From positions 3,286,001 through 3,350,000 of the forward strand of contig NC_035167.2 in NCBI RefSeq assembly GCF_001659605.2: 64,000 nt of DNA, given 5' to 3'. A program made the position numbers and the translations under genes. The notes beneath the pieces were generated by a model. That model ran no database searches. It saw only the letters and a list, made by a program, of their open reading frames with translations, and had not been told where the DNA came from. The stretch comes from Manihot esculenta. Lineage: Eukaryota; Streptophyta; Magnoliopsida; Malpighiales; Euphorbiaceae. Below, piece after piece: positions 1 to 11,182 of this stretch (positions are counted from its first letter, which is position 1; each line of letters starts with the position of its first letter).

Positions 1-586
1 TTTTGGCTAGAGTTTTTTCTTTTGCTTGTCTTTTCAGGCTAAAAGTTTTTCTTTTTTTTTAAATGCCAAGACATGTATTGATTTGAATATTTTAAACCCA
101 TTTATTAATGAATTATCTTTGATAAAAATTTTTTAACATGATTAGAATAAACCACCAACAGTATCAAAAAACTGAACAAAAATCATATAATATTGATATA
201 TACGTCTTTATCTAGAATAAAAAATTTTATAAGAATTTAATTAAATTAATTTTTTTATTTAAAATATTTTTTTTAATTTATAAAATTTTTATTTTTTATG
301 TTTTTATAAAAATTTATTTAATTTTTTTAGTAAAATAAATTATATCAAATTGAAGAGAATTGAATGTAATTCCTATGAGGCAAAAACACTATGCACAAGT
401 CACAAGCTAAAAAATAACTCCATTTAGAAGCTCTTCTGAAATTGATTTTTTCGAAAAATCAAAATTTCCAAAGGTACAGAGCATGTTATTCTAGTAGATC
501 GCAAACTTTCTTGTTAAAAATTTGACAAAAAGAAAGTGAAATTATACCATTTTAATTCATATTTTATATAAAAAAATAAATAAATT
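1..586. other. AT-rich intergenic DNA
   Basis: This stretch is AT-rich with poly-A and poly-T runs and no convincing coding frame. The only function visible is at its right end, where it carries the 3' flank of the minus-strand tRNA gene. Confidence 0.6.
570..576 (-). terminator. Pol III T-run terminator of tRNA-Val
   Basis: Seven consecutive A residues on the plus strand give a T7 run about ten bases downstream of the tRNA 3' end on the minus strand. Runs of four or more T terminate RNA polymerase III, so this is the expected terminator. Confidence 0.7.
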
Positions 587-659
587 GGCGTCGCCCGGAC
601 TCGAACCGGAGACCTTCAGTGTGTTAGACTGACGTGATAACCAACTACACCACGACACC
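587..659 (-). tRNA. tRNA-Val (anticodon AAC)
   Basis: The reverse complement folds into a complete 73-nt cloverleaf. The acceptor stem is GGTGTCG/CGACGCC with one G-U pair. The D arm contains AGTTGGTTA. The anticodon stem is TCAGT/ACTGA around loop CTAACAC, which gives anticodon AAC (valine). The T arm is TCCGG-TTCGAGT-CCGGG. No intron is present and the CCA end is not encoded, as usual for plant nuclear tRNAs. Upstream on the minus strand a CAAAAAC motif sits just before the gene, matching the CAA element common at plant tRNA transcription starts, and a T7 terminator follows. The gene looks functional and decodes GUU/GUC-type valine codons. It is one of only two host genes visible here. Confidence 0.95.
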
Positions 660-2776
660 GTTTTTGATACCAACGTCCCATTTCTTTCCTTATTTGAGAG
701 AAAGTTTCAAGTGTGACTGGACGATTCTGGGAACTCCCCCGGGGTGGAACACTAGAGACGAATCCATAGACACCATCCAGCACCCGCCGGTTGGTTCTGG
801 CCGGATTGTCATTTATGAAGGTCCTATGTTTCAATTACGGGAGTCCTCTCACGAACCTCACCCGTCTGATCACACACTCTGCACCCACCAATGTCGCCAG
901 ATGGTATTCTTCGATCCAATGTGTTTATATAAATGTGTGTAGCGTATATGTTTTCGTTTCTTTAATTACAATTTGAAAGGGCTAGTTTTTGCTGGTAAAT
1001 GTTGATTAATCCTATGTGATTTTCTGTTTGGTGGTTCTTGGGACTCTAGTTTTCTTTAGCTGGATATGCTTGGGTTGCACCTTCAAATTGGCTTCTGCTC
1101 TTATGGTGTTTTACAACTGATGCCAACTATTTATTTCCTAATAATTCTCTCTGGCACTTCTTTGATTGGATTCTATAGTTTAGTGATTTCCCCCTTTTGA
1201 GTCCTCATCATAGCTTGAGCTTAGTTGTGTCAAATTATGCTTGTACCTTTTGCAATGAAGGAAGGTGAAGAAGAATAGAGAGGTGGGGAAAGTAGAGAAA
1301 TTTGAGGTGCTTTGTTGTTGAAAATCCACACTTTATGGTACTGAACCATTTCTTTTGGTCTTCTCATGTCTTTAATTTCTCAATTAAGAAGTAAACATCC
1401 CATGAACGGCTGTGCCTAAATAGCAAAACTTCACCACTACAATCTCTGGTCACTTCATTCGCCTTAGAACCATCTTTACTGGCTGGGGAGGAGTTCTGTT
1501 TCCAAGTGATGTTTCCCTCTTTTGCCTCCTTGGTGGTCTGTCTAAGTTTACATCCTTGTGTGCATTGGGGTTAGATCTTTAAGTTAGGATTCTCATTTTT
1601 CATCCAATCCCCCCAATTTCAAGTACTTATACTAAATGTAAAACCAGAGAATTTCTTTTCATCTAGCATGATTATCTTTTGACATAGAAATGTGAGGCTG
1701 TAGAGGTATCCATGCCACAGTGAGTGCAGAACAGTTAGCAAGCAAGAAATTTGTTAGTGCATGAATAAAGAATGATGAGATGATGGAGTACAAGAATAGA
1801 CAGAAAGCTTCAAGAGATGTTTAAAAAAGAAAAAGCTGATTATAGTGGCGCTTTCCTCTCAGTGGTGATGGATTTTTAGTCTCTCAAAATCTAATCCCTA
1901 ATTTTGACTAAACTGAAAGCTCTCAACTTTCAGTGGCTACTGGGTAGTGAAAGATGTAATTATGCTGACTTTGCTTTTGATGATATGATTGCAAGGGCTA
2001 ACAGGTTTTGAGTGGTTATGTAATTAAGGTGGTGATCTCTTTTTAACAAGTTTGACAAAAACCCTTGTGTCAATGTCAGTCATTTGAATGGCTTGAGAAT
2101 AAAATGGCTTTAAGCATTAATTATTATTTTTTTCTTTCATGTCCTAAATTGGACTTGATCTTTCAAGTATGATGAAGAATTTATCAATGTCAATTGGTAA
2201 ATCACAGACTCCCATACTCCTTTTACCTACAAAGATGTTATGCTTGTAAATTCAAAGAATGGTTTACAATATGAACTGATTTCAATCTGAAATAGTTTCG
2301 GTTTGATATTGATTTAGACTCGGTTCCGGTTTGAATTTTTAGAACTAGAATATTGGCTCGTCCAGGTTTCGTAGGGAGAGGCTTGTAAACTGCCCTCTAT
2401 TAAGTGGTTACGGTCCAGTTCATAAACCAAAATAGTTTTGACCGATTTGGTTCATAAATCAAAATCGTTTGATCTTGAATTTAAGTCGAGCTGATTTTGA
2501 TTCTCATCACGGTTCAAATTGGAGTATGGTCAGGTCTAATTACAACATAAAAGTGAAGAACAATGAAGAAACTGAAAGGGTTCTTAATCATTTTGCAGAA
2601 TAAGATTTTCAGTTGCTATCATTGCTTACTGAATTTCCATAGTAAGAGCCGTTTAGTTGGCTGCCTCTGCAATTGCAACCTCATAGCTTTACTTCAACAG
2701 TGTTAATTTCCTTTTTTTTTTTTTTGAAATGGAGTGTTAATTTCCTTTATTCTTAAATAGTTAAGGCTTATCACTG
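660..2776. other. Non-coding region, nothing firmly identified
   Basis: Bases 660-950 are more GC-rich than their surroundings but hold only short, overlapping, unrecognised frames on both strands. From about 1000 to 2700 the sequence is T-rich with intron-like or UTR-like texture and no long frame. Around 2270-2540 it contains CGGTTTGA/AACCGAT-type words that resemble a decayed relative of the hAT-type repeats near 36-38 kb. It could be the untranslated part of a gene, but nothing here proves that. Confidence 0.4.
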
Positions 2777-2785
2777 TATTTTGAA

Positions 2786-3556
2786 GGGAGATTTATAATT
2801 TAATCTTTGGATATTGCCATTATTAACAAATCAGTCTCTGTATTTTCAAAAACCTATTAAAACGTACTTATCTTTTCTCTTCGTCAACAAAATAGTCCTT
2901 CCATTATTTTTTCCATTAAAAATAGATAAAGGATGAGAGAGAGAATTTTTAAAATTCAATTTTGCCCTAAAATAAAACTTCTTATTTAATCCTTAGATAT
3001 TACTATTATTAACAAATCAGTTCTTACATTTTTAAAAAATTATTAAAACGTTTTTATTTTTTCTCATATCTATTAAAATGTCATTATTTTTTTTTATATT
3101 TATTAAAACATCTTTATTGTTTATTTCCATCAACGAAATAGTCCATTCTCCTCCACCTTAAAAAAGAAGATAGAGAAGAAGGAGATGATAATGACGAAGG
3201 ATAAGATAAAAAAAAAGAATAAAAAAGAAGAAGAAAAAGGAGAAGAAGAGAAAAAGAAGAATAAGAATCTCCTCCTCCTCTTTAAAAAAGAAGAATAAAA
3301 AGAAAAATTGAAGAATAATCAAAGAAGAAAAACAAAAAAAAAGAATAGGAGGAGAAAGAATCAATAAAGAAGAAGAAGGAGATAATTTGGTCTTTTACTA
3401 TATTTTTAATGGCATAAATAGATAAAATGATTATTTTATTAGACGGAATGATTATTTTATTAATAAAAAAAATAAAAATATTTTAATAAATTTTTAAAAA
3501 TATAAAAATTGATTTATTAATAATAATAATATCAGTGACTAAATTATAAATCTTCT
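2786..3556. mobile_element. MULE-type MITE (771 bp)
   Basis: The ends are terminal inverted repeats: the left end begins GGGAGATTTATAATTTAATC and the reverse complement of the right end begins AGAAGATTTATAATTTAGTC, and similarity continues inward for tens of bases. The element is flanked by a perfect 9-bp duplication TATTTTGAA (2777-2785 and 3557-3565), the target size typical of Mutator-like elements. The interior is AT-rich with a purine (GAA/GAAGA) tract at about 3160-3390 and has no transposase, so it is non-autonomous. Confidence 0.8.
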
Positions 3557-3565
3557 TATTTTGAA

Positions 3566-4088
3566 TAAACCCACTCCTCAAATGACAAATCACTCACGCA
3601 ACTGTAACTAAAAGAAAGATTTCTCCAACGTTTAAGGGCTATAAACAATTTGTGCCCTCCAAATTATTACAAGGAGTAATTATTATCGAGTTTCTAAATT
3701 TTAATAAATTCATTAATTTATTTTTATTTTAAAATTACATAATTAAATTATTTTTATATTTTATAAAACTCGACCCTTTTGCCTTTTTGTTAAAAAAAAC
3801 CTTTAATTTCAAGGCCAATGTGGTTGTTGTCATTAATTATGCACTTCAATTCTTGCAACAAATGCTAAATCCAAAATTTTGTAAGAGAAAGTGACTTGAG
3901 GAAAGAAAGTGAAATTCCCTACACTATTCAGACGCCACTTAAACTCACCATCTCTGTGCCTTGTCCCTTTTGAACCCACAGAATTGAGTTATGTTTACTT
4001 GTCATTTTAAAAAACGTGCAAGAAAAATTAAATCATTAAGAATTTTTATTTTTAAATTTAAGTAAAAAGGAAAAGAAAAAAAAAATCA
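3566..4088. other. AT-rich intergenic DNA
   Basis: Nothing was recognised between the MITE and the Tat-type element. The last five bases before position 4094 (CCAAT) are the left target-site duplication of the retrotransposon. Confidence 0.5.
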
Positions 4089-4093
4089 CCAAT

Positions 4094-4590
4094 TGATGAT
4101 CTGAGATCCAATAGAATAGGGTTTTACAAGGGTTTATGTATTACGGAATAAGGCCTAAGTTTCCTGAGGAGGGGACTCCTCTTTTATACATTGTCTTGCT
4201 TGCTGGTGACGTATAAAGGCCTCTCCAGGATTGGGCCACGCGTCTCTGCCATGCGGATTCGGAGGTACTAGGGTATCAGCCGCCTGCTCCATGCGTAACG
4301 GTCTCTGATTCTCCTCGTGCGTACGTTTAAGCGGATCTGCCAGGCTGTCTGGTGAATATTATTCTGGATCCTGGGTTGGGCCGAGAGTCGGGCCGAATGC
4401 TAGGCCTGAGAGGAGAGAGCATGCTTCGTGTGGGCTGGGTCGTTATGAGTGAAGAAGCTGGGCCGAGCCCGGTCTTGAAGGTTGAATGAGCCAGGCTTGT
4501 TGGGTATATCAGATACGTGGGCCTCTATGTTATGGGCCTTTAGCTGTGGTTAAGCCCCTGGTCCGGGGTGAGAAAATCCAGCGGTCATCA
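4094..4590 (-). repeat. 3' LTR of the Tat element
   Basis: This is 497 bp and nearly identical to 26634-27130; I count four substitutions. It begins TGATGATC and ends GGTCATCA. A TATAAAA box lies at 4182-4188 on the minus strand, in the orientation of element transcription. Confidence 0.93.
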
Positions 4591-4606
4591 ATTGCCCCTT
4601 CACCTT
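4591..4606 (-). other. Polypurine tract of the Tat element
   Basis: Read on the minus strand, the bases next to the 3' LTR are a purine-rich stretch (AGGTGAAGGGGCAAT). This is where plus-strand DNA synthesis is primed in LTR retrotransposons. Confidence 0.75.
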
Positions 4607-6752
4607 CTCGGGAGTTATTGCTCCAACTGCCGAGGGGGTGAATATCAAGAACCATTATGGCCGCGTCTGTTCGTGTCTAGGTGTCTTTATAATACCCTTT
4701 CCTCTTTTTATCGTTGCGCAGTTTCTGAATCCTATATGCTCTTTCCTCTTTCGGGCTTTTCTTTACTTTCCGCATTCTCTGCTATCTTTGCTTTCTTGTC
4801 ATCATTATCTGGACATGTCCTTTCTTTCCTTTCCCATGAATACCTTTTAATGACTCTGACGGCATTAGTTGAGAATTCGGCTCCCCTGTCCTGCAAAATA
4901 CAAACTTTCGGATATATATTAACATCACCTCCTTACCAGTCCCAGGCATTCTGTGGGAGTAAAGGGATTTTTCTTTCGAATTTGTCTGTCTGTTTCCTTC
5001 TTCCGGCGGGATTTTTGTATTGCCCCAGGAATTTGCTTTAATCTCGCTTTTATCATCTCGACGGAAGATTATCCTAACTTATCTCTGTTTTGGGACCCTT
5101 TTGCAGTACCTGAGATGAAGATGAGTCAATTCAAAATTTTTGAGGATTGAAGGTTACCTCTAAGGAGTTTGAACGTTGTTTCGGAGATCCTTCTGGTAGG
5201 GCGGTCGATGGGTGGGACCATTCGGCAAGTTGCTGAAACTACTTCGTCCAGGACTTCTGGTCGACCTCCCCCCCTGTTATCTTCTTTTGATATAAATGGA
5301 AGTGGCGCAAATGCTCAGCTTATTGTTCCTTTTGATGTGAAGTACCAGTATTATTGCTCCCTTCGATGCGAAGTACCAGTATTATGTGAGACTGAGATCT
5401 GCTGCACTCAGTCAAGTCTCCAGCGATTTCTTCGAATGTGTACTTCGCGATCTCTTCGGGGCCATAGCCCGAAGACTTATGTTTTTCATGTGTGGTGCAC
5501 GGCCGGCATACAATATCTGAGCTTGTTCGAATGTACCGTGCATCACATTCGGGTAACCGAACGTTTGCCCAGGGGGACAGTGAGAAATGCTTATGGGAAT
5601 CAACTTGTTCAGTTCCCCTATAATAGCGGGACAGATCTTGGCCTTTTCTGAAAAACTCACATTCCGAGCTGCGAGAAGTCCTCCGAACTGAAGACTAGAA
5701 TAGTAGGGTAGGTGATAATCGTAGATGATGAAGTATCCGGATATGTAAATCCTTTAAGGGTGGTCTTCCATTCTGTAATGTAGGCCTTTGTAACGTGCTG
5801 TAATGTACTTTTCCTTTAATGAAATGCTTGTTTTTCATACTTGAGCTTGTTCTTTTCTCTATCATGGATGAAGTACTGATACTGCTCTTCTTCGTAGCTT
5901 TAGCCAACTAACTTTTGTTCCGTTTTTTCCGAGCTGAATCGACCGTATTTCGCGAACTTCTTCTTTTGGTCGATGAGCCGAGCCTCAGGCCTACTTAACC
6001 AATTTGACGGGCGGTTTACTCTTCCGAGCTTGACTAACCGACCCGTGAGCTCGGTCTTTTCTTGATGGATTGAGCTTTGAGCCTCCTTTAGCCGACCGAG
6101 CTCTCAAGTTATGTTTTCCGAGCTGGACTAATCCGACCTGTGAGCTCGGCCTTTTAATCCTTGAGTTAATTTCTGAGCTCTCAGCTCTGTATGATCCCGA
6201 GGTGCTCTTGGCGCCTCGTTCCGATCTCACAGCCTTTGTTTAACGATAAATCAAATCTTATAACTTTTTAAGTGATGAGCAAGTCTGACCTTTATCATGC
6301 TCCCATTTGCTTGTACTTTTGAGTCTTTTCATGACTTGCCCCTCTGTTTCCTCGGCATTTACCATAGGGATGGTAAAGTAGTAGGCTAAGTTGCTCTGAC
6401 TGATGAGTTGGGCTTGTATTATGTGGATGGCGAATGGGCTTTTAAATGATGGGCTGTCATCGTGTACTTGGCCCTTGATAGATGTAGATAAGCCCAGCGA
6501 TCATCCTTTTGCCCCTTTACCGTCTCGCCGGGTATTACCTAACCGTTGAGAGGGTAAACTTCGAGAACAATTAATGATCGCGCCGCTCCAAGACAAAACT
6601 GTTCAGATCAACGCTTTGCCTCATAATTGCCTTTCTGTTCGAATTCCTTCGGTCTTTTGAAGAACTAGCTCTTGTCTGCTCTCTGTCTTCCTGCAACTCC
6701 TTCTACAGTTTTTCATCCCATCGTGTTCTCAGGTACGCTTCCTTGTTCTTCC
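4607..6752. other. Tat element 3' region without clear gene
   Basis: This lies between the 3' LTR and the antisense gene. Several short plus-strand frames exist (for example 5169-5651) but I recognise none. Repeated words of the type GAGCTCGG with CTTTT occur at about 5920-6240. Around 6400-6600 the sequence resembles, imperfectly, the LTR end plus polypurine tract at 4500-4680. It may supply the 5' leader or promoter of the antisense gene. Confidence 0.45.
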
Positions 6753-9431
6753 ATGGCAAGTTCAAAGCTTCCTGATGTTTTTGACCTTGAGTCGCATATT
6801 ACACCTTCCAACATAACTAAGCATATTTCCCGGAGGCTCTTAGATACTCCACTGTATCTTATTCGAGCGCCTCTTCCCAATGAGAGGATAGTTCTTCCTT
6901 ACCCTCCCCCTCTTGGTTTGATCGATCCCCAAGAGAATCGCCGTATAGTGTTCTTTCTAAAGCAAAGGGAATTCGGTCTGCCATTTCCTTTTTCCCCTTT
7001 CTTTACTGAGGTCTTCGAATACTTCGGGGTAACTCCTCGGATGTTATCCCCAAACTCTATTTTGTTCATGTCTTGTTTTGAGTGTATCTGTCTGGGTTGG
7101 GGTTTTACACCCACGGCCTGTCTGTTTGTCACCTTTTTCCGCCTGGTTAGGGCGAAGCAAAACTTCTATTACTTTTCCCCCCGTAATGGGTTATCTCTTC
7201 TCACGGGTTATAAGGATTCTATAAAGGGCTGGGTAGAGAATTTCCTTGTGGCGGAGCTGAAATTAGGGTCCTGCCAATCATGGGAAGTAGATCTAACGTG
7301 GGGAGAGATTTTACCGGGCTGTAACGATTTGCCCCAATTGAGTTTTATTGAGCAGGTGGGGCTGCTTCGACTGACTTCCGTTGAGAGGAAGTATGACGTC
7401 GAAAAGTGTATGTTTGCTTCCAACCTTAGGGATATCCGTGACACGGGTATAGCGCTTTGTCCAGTTATTCTGTTTCCTCTTTGCTCGTAATATCAGAAAA
7501 TATGCTGACTCTTTGTAACTTCTTGTTTTTTGCAGCTTCTGAGGTGAAAATGGATGGCATCAATTTCCCCAAGAACTTTGACCTGTCTCGGGAGAATATG
7601 CATGCAATTTTTGACGCCTTTGGGGATGGGCGTTCGGTAACTGAGATTGCTGCAGAGCTGGCTCAAACTGCTTCCTTCAAGAAGGTCAGCCGACCTCCCG
7701 TCAAAGCTTCTTCTCGAGCTTCCAAGCCGAGCTCTCGCAGCACCAAGTCAGCTCGGCCATCTAGCCGCGGTAGGTCGAGCTCAACTTTGTCGCTTGCTGA
7801 AGGGTCTAGAGCTGCTCCAGCCTCCTCAGAGGTCGTGAGGGAAACTTCCCTAGCTATTGTGGAGCAGACCCAAGTTTCTGAACAAGTGGAGCGGGGTGCT
7901 GCCCATTCTACTGAGGGGGTGTCAGGGGGAAAGTCTGAGTCCCCTGTTGAAGACAAGGAGACCTCTGGGATAGGGATGGAGATCATCGTTCTAGAGGGTC
8001 AAAGCCCAGAGGTTTCTGCTGAAGGTGCCCCTGCCCCTGTGGGGACTGAGCCTGAGGGATCTGAGGGCGTCCCATCAAAGACCGGGAGCAAGCGTCCAAC
8101 CCCTTCTGGAACGGCTACCCCATCTCCTGCTCGGAAGAAATCCAGGACTGCTGCGGGTCCTTCCCCACCTCTTCCTCCCATTGGGAAGGGGAAGGGGAAG
8201 GGTGTTTCTGCTGTTCCTTCGTCGTCCCCTACTGACAACATTCTGGACCTGTCAGGCATTTCCTCTGAGTCTCCGGCCTCTGCTGTTGCCGCACTTCTCC
8301 GGGAGCGGATGTTCGGCGGGATAACAGAGGCTTCGGATCCTCGTCTTCTGGCCCTGACTGGTCACTTGGCCAGTTCTACCAAGGAACAGGTGTCCTTCCA
8401 ATCTCGCTCTCGTGAGGAGGTCGGATCCACGATTAGAGAAATGCTTCTGATGGTAAGTTATTTTTTCACTTCTCTTTGAGTTTGCTTTGTTTCTTTTCTT
8501 GACAATTGTTCTTCCGTACTAGGTGTCGGGCCTGTTTATGGAGGTGGATGCCCGTGACCTCTCTCTCCGGGAGTCCGTGGACCGCCGGATCGAGGAAGCG
8601 CGTCGCGATGAAAACCTGACTGCCACCAGCGACGCGAGGGGCCACCTGGCAGCCGCCCGGGAGCAGATCCAGTCTCTCCAAGTGGAGTTGCATTCTGCGC
8701 TGGAGGCCTCTAAAAGAGCTGAGGACAGAGCGGCTGAGGCGGCAGAACATAGCAAATCCCTGGAATCAGAGCTGTCTCGTACTCGCAGGGTTCTCCAGGA
8801 GTCCGATGAGAGGGCAGCTGAGGTGGAAGCTCGTTGTGTAGAGGTTGTAAAGCAGCTGTCCTCTATGACAGCGACCCTTCAGGAGAGGGATGAGGCTGTA
8901 AGCCAAAAAGCTGAGGTCCAGCGCCAATATGAGGCCTTAAAGGCCGATTTTGAAGGGCTTCAAGCTCACCTAAATGAGGTGAGGGCTCAGAGGGAAAGTG
9001 CCCTAGCCCGGGTGGAGGTCCTGGAGCAGGAATTGGGCACAAGTTCTGAACGTATCAAAGATCTGTCTTCATCGGCTGAAGAGTTCAACCTTCGCCAACA
9101 ACAGCTAAAAAATGAAGTCAAGGCTTTGGAACGTAAATGTTTAGCCCTGCTCGAGGTGGTAAAGCATGCCGAAGGGAAGGCTCAGCTAAAGCGTGAACAG
9201 TGTATAGCGGAGTATCAGGAGTCTGATGAGCTGAAGGTTAAAATTGAACAGGCCTGTGAAGCTCATCTTCAGGACTACAAAGACTCTTCTGAGTTTAAGG
9301 AATTTGTAGCTGAGGCTTGTGAAGAACATCTTGATGAGTATAAAGCTTCTGGTGAAATGAAACAGGCAATCATTGATAAGGCCTTTCCGCGTGAATGTAA
9401 CTGGCTACAATCGCGGTTTAAGAGAAGCTAG
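6753..9431 (+). CDS. Antisense extra gene of Tat element, spliced (plant gypsy-type transposon protein)
   Basis: This gene is transcribed against gag-pol. Exon 1 (6753-7446) encodes MASSKLPDVF... and contains a block FFTEVFEYFGVTPRMLSPNS followed by a CLFVTFFRL-like motif. That matches my memory of the plant 'putative gypsy type transposon' domain (PF04195). A GT..AG intron 7447-7535 joins in frame to exon 2 (7536-8452), which is Ser/Pro/Lys-rich and disordered-looking. A second intron, 8453-8522 (GTAAGT...ACTAG), joins in phase to exon 3 (8523-9431), about 300 residues of strongly charged heptad-like coiled coil. I chose the ATG at 6753 because similarity starts there; an upstream in-frame ATG exists at 6672. 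The function of these antisense genes in Tat elements is unknown. The frame stops at 9429-9431, but similar-looking acidic sequence continues in another frame. The splice sites are read by eye. Confidence 0.7.
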
Positions 9432-9435
9432 ATAG

Positions 9436-9801
9436 GCTCCTGATATTCCTTTGGCCAAGCTTCGTAGGCGCGAAGTGGACTCAGATGGCGAGTCAGTGCT
9501 ATACGGGGAGGATGATTTCCCTTTGCCCCGAGGAGATTCCCGGAGGAACATGGACCGGCCAGCTGAGTCTTCTTCAGGGGAATCCGAGCTAGGGTCGGAG
9601 GAAGATGACCCTGATTCTGAGAAAGAAAGCCTCCACCCTGGGTCAGAAGTTGCCCCTACTATTAATGTTGAGAGCTCTGGCCCAAGGGACACCGAGCTTC
9701 CTTCAGAGGTGGCTGTAAATAGAGATAATGCAGGCGAGGGTGTTCTTACTGATGTAAGTCCTTTAAGGACTATTTATCCTCCTGCCTCGCCGGAGAGATA
9801 A
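9436..9801 (+). pseudogene. Frameshifted C-terminal tail of the antisense gene
   Basis: An open frame one base out of phase with exon 3 runs from about 9436 to the stop at 9801. It starts with PLAKLRRREVDSDG-like sequence, then a long acidic Ser/Glu/Asp-rich stretch. The junction has stops in both frames (9429-9431 and 9433-9435). The simplest reading is that the original protein continued here and small indels broke it. An alternative is an unrecognised third intron. Confidence 0.5.
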
Positions 9802-10509
9802 ATTGTAATAGTCATTAATGAAATATCAGTTTCCTTCTTTTTTATTCTTGTTTTTCATATTTCTTGAAATTTATCTCTACTCTTCGTATTTGTGATGTAA
9901 ACTACATATTTTCATTCATAAGCTCTGAATTAATCTTAAGGTGCGAGCTCAGCTCGTAGCTGATAGTCTGAGAGATCAAATCTCGTACCTTTTTAATGGC
10001 GACTATCATGTCTGTTTTGTGCTTTTAGTCCTTCTTTCTTGGTTGTGACTTTGTATATTTGTGCCAGATAAACTGATTTAGGCTTTGATTATAGCCTTTT
10101 TATCCTCCTAAGGATTTCTTCATTTATGAGTCCTTTTGGAGAGAGCTCGGCCTCTTTCCTTGGCCTTTTATACTTTCAGCTTTTGAGGATGTAAGTCTAT
10201 CCGTGCTGGGAGCTCGGTCTCTTGCTTTGTAGCTAAACTTTTATTGTTAGCATCTTAATTCGAGATCGGCGCTTTTTTAGCTATTAGGCCTGACTATCCG
10301 AGCTGGAAGTTCGGCCTCTTCCTTCGTACCTTGAGTTTTGAGAGGATAAGTCTATCCGAGCTGGGAGCTCGGTCTTTTTTTTTTTTTTTTTTTTTTTTAC
10401 AGCTCTGGGCTCTTCTCTTTCTGAGGTCGGAATTGGATTTTATAAGTTGTCCCTGTATATGGTGTGGGGAAATTTGTCATTTCGGGAGGCTCTTAAGTCC
10501 TTCACCGAC
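9802..10509. repeat. Degenerate GAGCTCGG-type repeats in Tat 3' region
   Basis: The words GAGCTGGGAGCTCGG and CTATCCGAGCTGG recur at about 10140-10370, separated by T-rich text, and a run of more than 20 T residues follows at about 10375-10399. Similar GAGCTCGG words occur on the other side of the antisense gene at about 5920-6240. There is no coding sequence. Confidence 0.5.
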
Positions 10510-10980
10510 CTATTTTTGGTTCCAAGAGATCTTACGGGATCCTGGTTGTCTTTGAATTTCCGGGATGACCTCGGGGCCTCGCCGGTTGTTTTTGACTCCA
10601 GGAGATCTTACGGGATCCTGGTTTTCTTTGAATTTCCGGGACGACCTCGGGGCCTCGCCGGTTGTTTTTTGTTTCCAGGAGATCTTACGGGATCCTGGTT
10701 TTCTTTGAATTTCCGGGACGACCTCGGGGCCTCGCCGGTTGTTTTTGATTCCAGGAGATCTTACGGGATCCTGGTTTTCTTTGAATTTCCGGGACGACCT
10801 CGGGGCCTCGCCGGTTGTTTTTTGTTTCCAGGAGATCTTACGGGATCCTGGTTTTCTTTGAATTTCCGGGACGACCTCGGGGCCTCGCCGGTTGTTTTTT
10901 GTTTCCAGGAGATCTTACGGGATCCTGGTTTTCTTTGAATTTCCGGGACGACCTCGGGGCCTCGCCGGTTGTCTTTGGTA
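10510..10980. repeat. 76-77 bp tandem repeat array (about 6 copies)
   Basis: The word GATCTTACGGGATCCTGG recurs at 10528, 10604, 10681, 10757, 10834 and 10911, giving 76-77 bp spacing. The units are nearly identical, so the array is recent or homogenised. It sits just past the integrase end in element orientation, where Tat elements are known to carry variable tandem repeats. Confidence 0.92.
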
Positions 10981-11182
10981 CTTACTTTGGGGTTTTGTAC
11001 AAGATTCAGGCTCATTGGCCTTACTGTCGCTTCGTCATCTTAGCTGGTTTTGTGCCTAACTGAGGCCTTGTTTCAGGGGATCTTTTTATGTAGAACGTTA
11101 TTCATAAAGATAATCACATTGTATAAACAATTTTTATTTACTCATGTCTATCAAAATACAACGTTTTTTCTTTACGAATATT

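Noticed and set aside
616..942. Overlapping short frames on both strands beside the tRNA (616-834 minus, 634-942 plus)
   Set aside because: They overlap the tRNA gene, have no recognisable motif, and the composition gives no preference for either strand.
2270..2540. Another hAT-type MITE suggested by CGGTTTGA/AACCGAT words
   Set aside because: No terminal inverted repeats or 8-bp duplication found; at best a decayed relative.
3158..3364. 68-residue Phe/Leu/Ile-rich frame on the minus strand
   Set aside because: It is the complement of a purine-rich simple repeat inside the MULE-type MITE.
4568..5651. Plus-strand frames of up to 160 codons in the Tat 3' region
   Set aside because: No similarity or motif recognised; they lie between LTR and antisense gene and may be untranslated leader.
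10331..11063. Repetitive plus-strand frames over the 76-77 bp array
   Set aside because: They are open only because the repeat lacks stops; periods of 76-77 are not multiples of three.
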